From positions 1 to 28,166 of the forward strand of contig CAZVDU010000038.1 in NCBI GenBank assembly GCA_964625615.1: a stretch of 28,166 nt of DNA, given 5' to 3'. Positions 17,701 to 24,577 of the stretch are shown here, piece by piece. Made by a program: the position numbers and the translations under genes. A model generated the notes under the pieces. It had not been told where the DNA came from, made no database searches, and worked only from the letters and a program-made list of their open reading frames with translations. Each line of letters opens with the position of its first letter. Position 1 is the first letter of the stretch. The stretch is from M269 sp964625615 (GTDB taxonomy: Bacteria > Pseudomonadota > Gammaproteobacteria > Enterobacterales > Alteromonadaceae).

Positions 17701-17774
17701 ATGGTTTCTATATGTTGTAAGAAGACATCCCTTGTGTTCAATATGCCAGCTCTTATTTTTATTTTATGTTTCAT
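14742..17774 (-). CDS. Sigma-54 enhancer-binding regulator with degenerate GGDEF, GAF, AAA+ and two Fis-type HTHs
   Basis: 1010 residues. Order: unrecognised N-terminal region (1-165); degenerate GGDEF domain (about 180-340); GAF-like domain (about 380-512); coiled coil (515-545); sigma-54 AAA+ domain (about 548-785) with Walker A GESGTGKE (576-583), GAFTGA loop (623-628), Walker B GGILVLDEIGE (641-651) and arginine-finger region RKDLYYRLN; long linker; two Fis-like HTHs (about 884-921 and 958-999). The GGDEF motif reads GGALF (256-260) and the metal Asp is His, so no cyclase activity is expected. An I-site RxxD (Arg247, Asp250) keeps the exact five-residue spacing, so c-di-GMP binding is plausible. 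The intact GAFTGA loop means it can activate sigma-54 polymerase. The Shine-Dalgarno is weak. It converges on the cyclase gene with 33 bp between and diverges from the M28 gene. Confidence 0.93.
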   Translation of the reverse strand: MKHKIKIRAGILNTRDVFLQHIETIRQFSGAEVINVYHSRIHPSMSKMVVGNEAYTPSSFLDHPSTLIEQKDYHSTCFNDIKFAVHENIHLIIKLNDNPSIEVFEHHQTTASSNQSRRAPIETFKENSWYWMSISFRDRLPSWLGDSREWSSEDNSSQLSTLLQLLLSASLQLTLASNHLSLLSDPLTQLCSRKIMLSKLAMIGKQHSVGLIMLHCIDFQKINKKFGHEHGDRIILDIAAQLEAITREEDIIGRFGGALFGVAFPANAQTNVSKLASKLQQSLQSRNYLEGAIQLTFDIGAAIVKHEEQYNSDDDRAVSVINLADQALKVAQQEEAPSIIVWQNEDLRLYQPSFQYSGGIFTADTITDYRNMLLLWDISGIIADKNDFSLLLKSSIQRLAQTFDFYYAGLLVDDDTDTQPLQFLVDELDRVSPITSPDDQLTQALKRLQSDVLAQNKPLNHNVGDSLLLVLPLDAEESTDCFFIVGHSKNFDVAFDTKTLLSGLTKQIGKALRRSRLEQELNRELANKNAQLESELVQLKEGLQVSSIVYQSPVMQDLMKYTQRAAVTDTTVLITGESGTGKEKLLHALHQLGPRNQKPLIIVDCGSIPETLIESELFGYVKGAFTGAQHSSPGKISEADGGILVLDEIGELPIQMQSKLLRFVQEKHFTPVGGNKVINVDLKIVAATNRDLAREVQEGTFRKDLYYRLNVLTLHIPPLRERIEDIHLLSNHFLNKFAEQFSLQKKKLSKEALMKMQHYSWPGNIRELENRLMQATLIVEGTQIDWSSMNIEDTPYNGTEELNSLIVGNTINHIAPTPIEIEQRAIPQSQSFASLEKGNIRVKDPGQTALDYPKYLAELQSSLVKTLHEIQSDSTFFNTPFGSWVEDEFIMQAFLANNKNMRKASARLCISLSTSRRRIEKLNNVRAQGTVKRPLNWPHLIEALKPFAKGDVIFTRGIADLKLVSLQVILNSSMPSMSSAANILGVSEPTFYKLKRELEKSAFQNVIESA

Positions 17775-17834
17775 ATTCTATGAGTTTATTCAGCATATAA
17801 ATATGATACTTAGGTTGTAGAGCATTTTTGCTTT

Positions 17835-17872
17835 TTTGTACACTTTAACTTGATGTGCGTACAATTGGCAGA
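17835..17872. promoter_or_regulatory. Divergent promoter/operator between regulator and M28 peptidase genes
   Basis: TTGTAC (17836-17841) and GTACAA (17859-17864) form an inverted repeat with arms 6 bp long. On the plus strand TTGTAC / TACAAT (17860-17865) read as -35 and -10 with an 18-base spacer and a start near 17872. On the minus strand TTGTAC / TACAAA gives a mirrored pair. Overlapping divergent promoters would tie expression of both genes together. Match quality is moderate. Confidence 0.35.
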
Positions 17873-17935
17873 AGCCGTTGCTTAGAGCAATAGGTTATAC
17901 CAAATCATCAGACTTAACAGGAAAGTGTAGAGATT

Positions 17936-19015
17936 ATGAACAAACAATTCGGTCTTATATTGCATGTAGTGATTATGAGTACTCTATTCCGGGGCACCGC
18001 ATATGCTGACGATAAAGTGCAAGATGCTGTGATGGTTTCTGATGCAAGTCAGTATTTATCTCATATTGCGGGAGAAAAGGGGATCGGTCCGAGAGAAGCC
18101 GCAACCAAGTCTGAAAAAGAAACCGCTGATTACATCTATCAGACATTGTCTGAGTTTGGCTATGACGCTGAAAGGCAAGTTTTTACACTCAGCTCAAAAA
18201 ATAAAAACGAACAAAGGACATCTCAGAATATTGTTGCGAGTAAGCCTGGACGTTCGGGTAAGTTTTTAGTATTAGGTGCACACTATGACTCGATTAATGA
18301 AAAAGGCGGAAGCTATGGTGCTATTGATAACGGAGCGAGTGTCGCAGTATTGATGACATTGGCTAAGCATTTATCGAAAGCAAAGGCGCTAAATGATGGT
18401 GTTGTTTTTGTTGCGTTTGGTGCAGAAGAAATTGGCTTGCAAGGTTCTAAGCATTTTATCAACGCATTACCTTCAGATAAACAGAATGATTACATCGGTA
18501 TGATCAATATGGATACCATTGTTGGTGGTGATAATCTTTATATTCATAGTGCTCACAATAAGCCGTACAACTGCAGAGGCTTACCTGACAATTATAAGTT
18601 TGATACTCGCTTACGAGACCGGTTGTTAATTTTGTCCAAGTCAGTATTGGGGGATGAAGGCTTTGAGCTACATCCTGATTATGCAGAGTATCCGTCTGGT
18701 GAAACCGGCGCTTGGTCTGATCATGCTCCTTTTGCTTGTGCAGGTATGCCTATTGCCTATATAGAGGCGACCAACTTTTCTATCGATGGTAAAGATGGCA
18801 ATGACGGCTACTCTCAGTCAGTTCATCCAGAGCTGTGGGATTGTTTTGATACCGGTAAGGCAACAGCGTGTAACCGTAAAAGTGAAAAACAATGGGGTCA
18901 AATATGGCACACCAAGGCCGACAGGCTTGAACTTATGAATGAGTTGTTTCCGTCTCGAATAGAGAGACAAATGCAAAAAAGCCTTCAATTGCTGATGGCC
19001 TTTTTAGCAGATTAA
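17936..19015 (+). CDS. Secreted M28 zinc aminopeptidase, Iap-like
   Basis: 359 residues. A signal peptide (1-25) ends in AYA before DDK. The M28 fold shows all expected metal and catalytic residues: LGAHYDS (His, zinc), GAIDNGASVAVL (bridging Asp), FGAEEIGLQGS (catalytic and zinc Glu), NMDTIVGG (Asp) and WSDHAPF (His). Beyond the motifs it aligns by eye with E. coli Iap, which trims N-terminal Arg from alkaline phosphatase: IVGGDNLYIHS, YIEATNF, and PSRIERQMQKSL near the end. Four Cys in the mature part may form disulfides. GGAAAG lies about 13 bases and AGAG about 4 bases before the ATG. Exported to the periplasm or beyond; the substrate is unknown. It is divergent from the sigma-54 regulator. 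Confidence 0.9.
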   Translation: MNKQFGLILHVVIMSTLFRGTAYADDKVQDAVMVSDASQYLSHIAGEKGIGPREAATKSEKETADYIYQTLSEFGYDAERQVFTLSSKNKNEQRTSQNIVASKPGRSGKFLVLGAHYDSINEKGGSYGAIDNGASVAVLMTLAKHLSKAKALNDGVVFVAFGAEEIGLQGSKHFINALPSDKQNDYIGMINMDTIVGGDNLYIHSAHNKPYNCRGLPDNYKFDTRLRDRLLILSKSVLGDEGFELHPDYAEYPSGETGAWSDHAPFACAGMPIAYIEATNFSIDGKDGNDGYSQSVHPELWDCFDTGKATACNRKSEKQWGQIWHTKADRLELMNELFPSRIERQMQKSLQLLMAFLAD

Positions 19016-19098
19016 TTTCACGAGATAAGCGGTATTCCATGTCTTCTGACAGGCGCAAGCTATAACAATGAAAGCTTCACAATGGATACCTACAAAAA

Positions 19099-19137
19099 TC
19101 AGTAAAAACTGAAATAGGGCATCTATTTTGGATGCCC
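19099..19137 (-). terminator. Terminator region after putA
   Basis: Two consecutive hairpins on the minus strand follow the putA stop by 7 bases: GGGCATC / GATGCCC (19117-19137, 7-base loop) and a smaller TCAGT-TTTT-ACTGA stem (19099-19112) followed by five T residues. They may also stop transcription coming from the convergent M28 gene. Confidence 0.6.
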
Positions 19138-19144
19138 ATAATTC

Positions 19145-22100
19145 TTACTCATCGTCCTCAACAAGTGTCATCAGTGAGGTGTTCCCACCTGATGCCGTTG
19201 TATCAATACTAATGGTTTTCTCTGTTACCAAACGCTGAATTAACGTGTCATTATATTCGGCGCTGATTACTGGCAATATAGCGCCACTTCGTTCGGCCAG
19301 TTGCTGACTGAAGTAACCCATTCTAGCACTATTACTATCAACAACAGTCCCTGCAACATCGTCGTGATGCAGCAATGCATTAAGCTTATCGTGTTTTACT
19401 ACCTGTAATACACCTCTGGCGACGTCGCAAAGTAGCAGTTTGTCTTTGATAGCTTTAGCTTCTTCAAAGAATCTGTCCGATACAGCGGTGACGACAGTAT
19501 TGCCGACAGCCAGTGCTGAGACTATTGACATCAACCAGAAGCTAAATTCGGTATCTTGGTCCGCATAACAAACTACGCAACCTCTTGGTTCGAGATACAG
19601 TAGATTAGATTCACCTGTAGGGCCTGGTAGTACTTTGGGTTTCTTCAGCTGCTTTTCTATCTGATTTAGCTGGGATCTGGAATCTGATAACGACTTCGCT
19701 AGATCATCTGCAAGCTCGTCGACAATATCTACGGTGGCGATTTTTGCCAGTAGTTGGCGCATAGCTGATATGCGATTATTGAGTGGAGCCTTACGCCAAA
19801 TACGACCAGCTCTTACGGCTAAATCCATGAGGCTTAGTACATGTTCTTCGGCTACGCCGATTTCAACCATGTTGATGTTGGCTTTTGTTTCGTAGTTTGT
19901 CTCGTTTTCATCTGGTGTGTGCTTTTCGCGAACCAGTCGAGATAGGTAATTGGGGCCACCTGCTTTGGGACCTGTACCCGATAACCCTCTGCCACCGAAC
20001 GGTTGCACACCAACAATGGCACCAATCATATTACGATTGACGTAGATATTGCCTGCTCGGACCCTTTGCGCCAGATCTTCCGCGCGAGTTTCTATTCGAG
20101 TATGTATGCCCATTGTCAGGCCAAAGCCGGTATTATTGATTTGTTCAATAACATCATCTAGCTCTGATTCTCTAAAACGAATGACATGCACGACAGGGCC
20201 AAAGACTTCTTTCTTTAGAACTGACAGGTTATCAATCTGATACAGCCGTGGAGCGAACAGATAATGTCCGTGTTCACCTATATTTGGCAAAGGACATTCA
20301 AACAGGAGCTTACCCTCTTCTTTCATGTACTCAACATGAGCGTTTAGGGCGTTTAGGGCTTTAGTATCGATAACGGGGCCAACATCGGTTGATAAAAATT
20401 GAGGATCACCGATCGAAAGCTCTTTCATAGCGCCAGTGAGCATAGTGATCACGGTATCCGCGATATCCTCTTGTAAAAACAGCACACGAAGCGCAGAACA
20501 GCGTTGTCCGGCACTTTGGAAACCTGACTTAATGACATCATCACACACTTGCTCTGGCAATGCTGTAGAGTCCACAACCATACAGTTTTGACCACCAGTT
20601 TCAGCAATCAACGGTACTTGCTGCCCACCACGATCCGCTAGAATCTTGGAGATAAGACTCCCCGTCGCTGTTGAACCTGTGAACATGACTGCCTGAATAC
20701 GCTCGTCAGTGACAATGTTTTCACCAACTGCTTTGCCTTCAGAGAAAACGAGCTGAACAACGCCGTCTGGCATGCCAACAATCTTCATAAGTTCAACGGC
20801 ACGTTTGGCTATGAGGCTTGTCTGTTCAGCGGGCTTTGCGACTACTGTGTTACCGGTGACAATCGCAGCTGCTACTTGTCCGAGGAATATAGCTAGCGGG
20901 AAGTTCCACGGACTAATGCACAAGACTACGCCGCGAGGCTCCATTCTTTCATCTTCTGCGAGTTCTTCTGCACGTGCAGCATAATAACGACAAAAATCTA
21001 CTGCTTCACGCACTTCATCGATACTGTCTTGGGTTAGCTTGCCGGCCTCTTTAATACAGATAGCAATGAGTTCATCACGATGCCGTTCTAAGATATCAGC
21101 GGTGCGACGTAATATATTTACTCTTTCTTTGATGGTGATAGTTGACCAGTCAGCAAACGCGGTCTCTGCACGTGCCACAATATCTTTCATATCCTCAGTA
21201 GAGTGATACTTGAGGCTACCAACTAACTCATCATGATTGGCAGGATTTAGCACCGCAACTAGATCGTCGTTTAATGACGAGGCCTCTTGGATATTATCTG
21301 CAACCCAGGCATCTAAGTTTTCTTTTAAAGGAGTCAACTGATTGATGTCTGTTAGGTCCATACCCCTAGAGTTTGGACGCTCTTCACCGTATAAGTTGAT
21401 TGGCATGGCGATATTGTTATTGCGCTTGTCACGCAAGTCTTGCAGTTTTTCAACGGGATCAGGTAAGAGCTCCTCAACGGGTTTACTATCATCGACAATG
21501 GCATTTACAAAAGATGAATTGGCGCCGTTTTCCAATAACCGACGAACTAGGTAAGCCAGCAGATCTTCATGTTGTCCAACGGGGGCATATACTCGGCATT
21601 GCACTTCGTCGTTACTTACTACTTGATCATAGAGAGACTCTCCCATGCCATGCAATCGCTGGAACTCATAACCTTGATTGTCACCTTTTGACAGTTCCAG
21701 AATGGTCGCTACCGTATAAGCATTGTGGGTGGCAAACTGTGGAAAGATAACATCTCGTGCGGCCATGAGTTTAATAGCACAAGCTTTGTAACATACGTCA
21801 GTAGTTGCTTTACGAGTGAAAACAGGAAAATCATCTAAGCCACCTTCCTGTGTGATTTTAATTTCTGAATCCCAATAAGCGCCTTTAACGAGTCGCACCA
21901 TCATTTTTCGGCCAACACGCCGAGCCAATGCCTCTATCCATTCAATTACATAAATAGCACGTTTTTGATAGGCTTGGATGGCTAAGCCGAAACCTTCCCA
22001 ATCACCTAATTCAGGATCGGAGAATACTGCTTCAATAATATCCAGTGAGATGTCTAGCCGGTCAGCTTCTTCAGCATCGACCGTAAAGCCTATATCGTAA

Positions 22101-22948
22101 TGCTTCGCAGCGAGCATGAGTGACTTTAGTTTCGGTACAAGTTCGCTGAAAACGCGATCGCTGTGAGTGAACTCGTAACGTGGGTGAATGGCTGATAATT
22201 TAACAGAAATGCCAGGGCTTTTAATGGGGCCTTTTCCATTAGCTGCCTTTCCTAAAGCGTGGATGGCATTCATGTAGGCATCGTAATAACGCTGAGCGTC
22301 GTGCATCGTCCTTGCACCTTCACCTAACATATCGTAGGAATATACATAGCCTTTGGTTTCGGTCTCTTTAGCTCTTTCAATTGCTTCGTCTATAGTGGTG
22401 CCCATAACAAACTGTTTACCCATGATTTTCATGGCTAAATGCACAGATGAACGAATGACGGGTTCGCCTAAACGGCCTATCGTCCTTTTTAAAACGCCGA
22501 ATTGATCGGATTGGTGTTTATCGGAATAATTAACCAATTTACCCGTAACCAGTAAGCCCCAGCTAGACGCATTGACGAATAAGGAATCGCTATTGCCTAG
22601 GTGTTGACTCCATTCGCCTTTGGAAAGTTTGTCGCGAATTAAAGAATCTTGTGTTTTGCGGTCAGGTACTCGCAGCAAAGCTTCCGCTAGACACATCAAT
22701 ACCACACCTTCTTCAGAAGATAGGGAGTATTCATTCAGTAGTGCATCTACACCACCTTTACCTCCCTCCTCTTGACGGATATTGAGTACCATTTGGCGCG
22801 CGCGTTCCCAAGCTCTGCTTCTGGCAGTTACACCCACTTCGGCTAGCGGCAATATATGTTCGATAACTTGTTCTTCATCGATGCGGTAAAAATCCCTGAT
22901 GGTTTGTCGCAATGGACAAGCCACGGTGAGATTACTTTTTAATAACAT
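19145..22948 (-). CDS. putA: Bifunctional proline dehydrogenase / L-glutamate gamma-semialdehyde dehydrogenase
   Basis: 1267 residues from ATG 22948, preceded by GGGGGG at 4 bases; the TTG four codons upstream lies in that G-run and is less likely. PutA oxidises proline to glutamate in two steps with FAD and NAD+. The PRODH barrel (about 170-475) shows RLVKGAYWDSEIK (about 350) and the substrate-binding YLVRRLLENGAN (about 462). The P5CDH domain (about 540-1000) has ISPWNFPLAIF, the IAETGGQN Glu and catalytic Cys817 in AGQRCSALR. A C-terminal ALDH-fold domain (about 1030-1240) and the PutA end motif TASGGNTSLM follow. The N-terminal ribbon-helix-helix DNA-binding domain of E. coli PutA is absent, so it should not repress its own gene. 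No putP is adjacent. Confidence 0.97.
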   Translation of the reverse strand: MLLKSNLTVACPLRQTIRDFYRIDEEQVIEHILPLAEVGVTARSRAWERARQMVLNIRQEEGGKGGVDALLNEYSLSSEEGVVLMCLAEALLRVPDRKTQDSLIRDKLSKGEWSQHLGNSDSLFVNASSWGLLVTGKLVNYSDKHQSDQFGVLKRTIGRLGEPVIRSSVHLAMKIMGKQFVMGTTIDEAIERAKETETKGYVYSYDMLGEGARTMHDAQRYYDAYMNAIHALGKAANGKGPIKSPGISVKLSAIHPRYEFTHSDRVFSELVPKLKSLMLAAKHYDIGFTVDAEEADRLDISLDIIEAVFSDPELGDWEGFGLAIQAYQKRAIYVIEWIEALARRVGRKMMVRLVKGAYWDSEIKITQEGGLDDFPVFTRKATTDVCYKACAIKLMAARDVIFPQFATHNAYTVATILELSKGDNQGYEFQRLHGMGESLYDQVVSNDEVQCRVYAPVGQHEDLLAYLVRRLLENGANSSFVNAIVDDSKPVEELLPDPVEKLQDLRDKRNNNIAMPINLYGEERPNSRGMDLTDINQLTPLKENLDAWVADNIQEASSLNDDLVAVLNPANHDELVGSLKYHSTEDMKDIVARAETAFADWSTITIKERVNILRRTADILERHRDELIAICIKEAGKLTQDSIDEVREAVDFCRYYAARAEELAEDERMEPRGVVLCISPWNFPLAIFLGQVAAAIVTGNTVVAKPAEQTSLIAKRAVELMKIVGMPDGVVQLVFSEGKAVGENIVTDERIQAVMFTGSTATGSLISKILADRGGQQVPLIAETGGQNCMVVDSTALPEQVCDDVIKSGFQSAGQRCSALRVLFLQEDIADTVITMLTGAMKELSIGDPQFLSTDVGPVIDTKALNALNAHVEYMKEEGKLLFECPLPNIGEHGHYLFAPRLYQIDNLSVLKKEVFGPVVHVIRFRESELDDVIEQINNTGFGLTMGIHTRIETRAEDLAQRVRAGNIYVNRNMIGAIVGVQPFGGRGLSGTGPKAGGPNYLSRLVREKHTPDENETNYETKANINMVEIGVAEEHVLSLMDLAVRAGRIWRKAPLNNRISAMRQLLAKIATVDIVDELADDLAKSLSDSRSQLNQIEKQLKKPKVLPGPTGESNLLYLEPRGCVVCYADQDTEFSFWLMSIVSALAVGNTVVTAVSDRFFEEAKAIKDKLLLCDVARGVLQVVKHDKLNALLHHDDVAGTVVDSNSARMGYFSQQLAERSGAILPVISAEYNDTLIQRLVTEKTISIDTTASGGNTSLMTLVEDDE

Positions 22949-23155
22949 GGTACCCCCCAAATTCGCATTTGCAGTGATAATGACACGAGAGAAAGGCTCA
23001 GCTAATTTCTTCTAGAAACTCTTGAATTGCAGAGCTGGGCGAGCATAGCTGAAAGTGATGGAAACCCAAACATATTTTTACGGCAGATTCGTAAAACAAC
23101 GTAAATTAATTGCTACGTATTTAAGGTTTGTTGGCTGTTACTAATGCTTATGTAT

Positions 23156-23182
23156 ATAAAAAGCGACATTATCTGCCGCTTT
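23156..23182 (-). terminator. Rho-independent terminator after ygiM
   Basis: On the minus strand AAAGCGGC / GTCGCTTT form an 8-bp stem (one G-U pair) with a 7-base loop, followed by a T-run. It lies 17 bases after the ygiM stop and separates ygiM from putA, so putA must have its own promoter in 22949-23155; no clear sigma-70 boxes were recognised there. Confidence 0.75.
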
Positions 23183-23199
23183 CGCATTAAATTAATGAA

Positions 23200-23817
23200 T
23201 TACATCCAAGCATCATTACGTCTGCGCTTTTTAGGAAGATAAGCAATGATAATACCTAACACCACACCTACAATAGCTATACCACCGCCACGAATGAACC
23301 ATTGTTGCTGCTCTGATTTATCTTGAGTTGACAGCCTTTGTTGTAGCCCGTCTTGTTGCGCTTCCAATTGCTCGTTTTGTTGCTTCAATGTCGTATTCTG
23401 AGCCTGTAAGTCAATCAACTGACGGTTCAAGTTGTTGAGTGCTTGGTCTTGTTGGTCTAAGTTTTGGTCAGCCGCTGAAAGGTTCTCTTGAAGTTCCGCT
23501 AACTGGCTTCTGATACTTTGCGCATCAACCACAAAGTTAGCGTCAACCCAACCTCTTCTGTCTTTGTCGTCAACTATTTCAATATATTGGCTTTCGTTAT
23601 CAATCTGCAACTGCTTGATGGTTGTTCCTGCTGTGACAGAACCTAAAATTCTAAAATTACGCCCAGGGCCAGCATGCAAAAATGTATAGAGGTCATCTGA
23701 TATATAGCGTGTTTCTCCCTCTACATTTTGTTGTTCCTCATTACTTCCATTGTCAGTCTGTGCTTGAGCTATCGCGCTCATTATCAATAGAAACAGTGCT
23801 ATCGAGCGGTAAAACAT
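23200..23817 (-). CDS. ygiM: YgiM-type SH3-domain membrane protein (TIGR04211)
   Basis: 205 residues. Signal peptide (about 1-19, ending AQA), bacterial SH3 domain (about 36-100: RYISDDLYTFLHAGPGRNFR, WVDANFV), a Gln/Leu-rich coiled coil (about 105-168), a C-terminal transmembrane helix (about 174-192) and the cytoplasmic tail KKRRRNDAWM. The whole order and the tail match E. coli YgiM. The protein should sit in the inner membrane with the SH3 domain in the periplasm, perhaps contacting peptidoglycan. The biochemical role is not established. In E. coli ygiM neighbours ygiF; here a ygiF-like gene lies just across a divergent intergenic region. Confidence 0.88.
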   Translation of the reverse strand: MFYRSIALFLLIMSAIAQAQTDNGSNEEQQNVEGETRYISDDLYTFLHAGPGRNFRILGSVTAGTTIKQLQIDNESQYIEIVDDKDRRGWVDANFVVDAQSIRSQLAELQENLSAADQNLDQQDQALNNLNRQLIDLQAQNTTLKQQNEQLEAQQDGLQQRLSTQDKSEQQQWFIRGGGIAIVGVVLGIIIAYLPKKRRRNDAWM

Positions 23818-23985
23818 TCTTGAGTCGTCGCCTTTTGAATTATAATGGTTCGATATTAGGGGCAGTGAATTAGAAAGGCAAGCCGTTAGTGGTGTGTAGT
23901 GGCAGTATTGTTCATTACCTGTACATTTTTAGTTCAAGTGGTTCTATCGTTATGTGTCGTATGAAGGACATCAGAAGTTGAAAAT

Positions 23986-24510
23986 ATGTTAGTGGTATTC
24001 AGTGGGTTACCAGGTGTTGGAAAAACAACCTTGGCCAAAGAGTTAGCGAGTTATTTGAAAGCTGTTTATATTAGGATCGATACCATAGAACAGAGTATGA
24101 AAGATGCGAAAATAGCGGTTAACTATGATGAAAGCTATCGAGTTGCCTTTAATATCGCACGAGATAATCTGATGCTCGGGCAGACAGTGGTTGCAGACTC
24201 GACTAACCCTGTGTTCGAGAGCCGAGAAGCTTGGTGGCAGGTTGCTGCGGATGTCATTGTTAACTGCATTGATATCGAGGTGATTTGTTCAGATAACATT
24301 GAACATCGTCGACGAGTTGAGTCTCGCCAGTCAGATATTCCTAATCTGAAAGTACCAAGTTGGCAGTCAGTAACCCAGAGAGAATACGATAACTGGGAAG
24401 CTACGAGACATGATCACCCATTTTTACGTATAGATACTGCTGGTGTGACCAAATGGCAAGCATTTGACACGATGCTGTCGGCACTAAGAAATAGTCATAG
24501 TGTGATTTAA
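23986..24510 (+). CDS. Small P-loop kinase (AAA_33 / zeta-toxin-like fold)
   Basis: 174 residues. Walker A FSGLPGVGKTTLAKELA (Gly7-Thr15), an IRIDTIEQSM acidic motif after the second strand, VVADSTNP (Walker B-like, about 67-74) and Arg-rich lid residues EHRRRVESRQSD identify a cytoplasmic phosphotransferase of the predicted-kinase group that includes zeta toxins and small-molecule kinases. No antitoxin-like partner is adjacent, so a toxin role is unlikely. AGAAG lies 8 bases before the ATG. It is followed after 67 bp by the CYTH/CHAD triphosphatase on the same strand, suggesting linked phosphate or nucleotide metabolism. The substrate is unknown. Confidence 0.8.
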   Translation: MLVVFSGLPGVGKTTLAKELASYLKAVYIRIDTIEQSMKDAKIAVNYDESYRVAFNIARDNLMLGQTVVADSTNPVFESREAWWQVAADVIVNCIDIEVICSDNIEHRRRVESRQSDIPNLKVPSWQSVTQREYDNWEATRHDHPFLRIDTAGVTKWQAFDTMLSALRNSHSVI

Positions 24511-24541
24511 TTGCACGACCCTAATATTCCGATGTATGGTT

Positions 24542-24577
24542 AGGTTTTTAGATAATCGAGCCCACTGCTAAAACCTC
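24542..24577 (+). promoter_or_regulatory. Hairpin directly before the CYTH/CHAD start codon
   Basis: AGGTTTTTAG (24542-24551) can pair with CTAAAACCT (24568-24576), one T bulged, ending one base before ATG 24578. The gene lacks a Shine-Dalgarno, so the hairpin occupies the place where ribosomes must bind. It may act in translation control, or be a chance AT-rich repeat. Confidence 0.25.

Noticed and set aside
17866..17882. Sigma-54-like sequence TTGGCAGAAGCCGTTGCTT before the M28 gene
   Set aside because: The GG and GC pairs are 11 bases apart instead of 10; sigma-54 polymerase does not tolerate this spacing well. A minus-strand candidate in the same spacer (TTGGTATAACCTATTGC) has the same fault.
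23986..24510. Zeta-toxin of a toxin-antitoxin pair
   Set aside because: The fold is similar, but no small antitoxin gene is adjacent and the gene sits in a conserved housekeeping neighbourhood.
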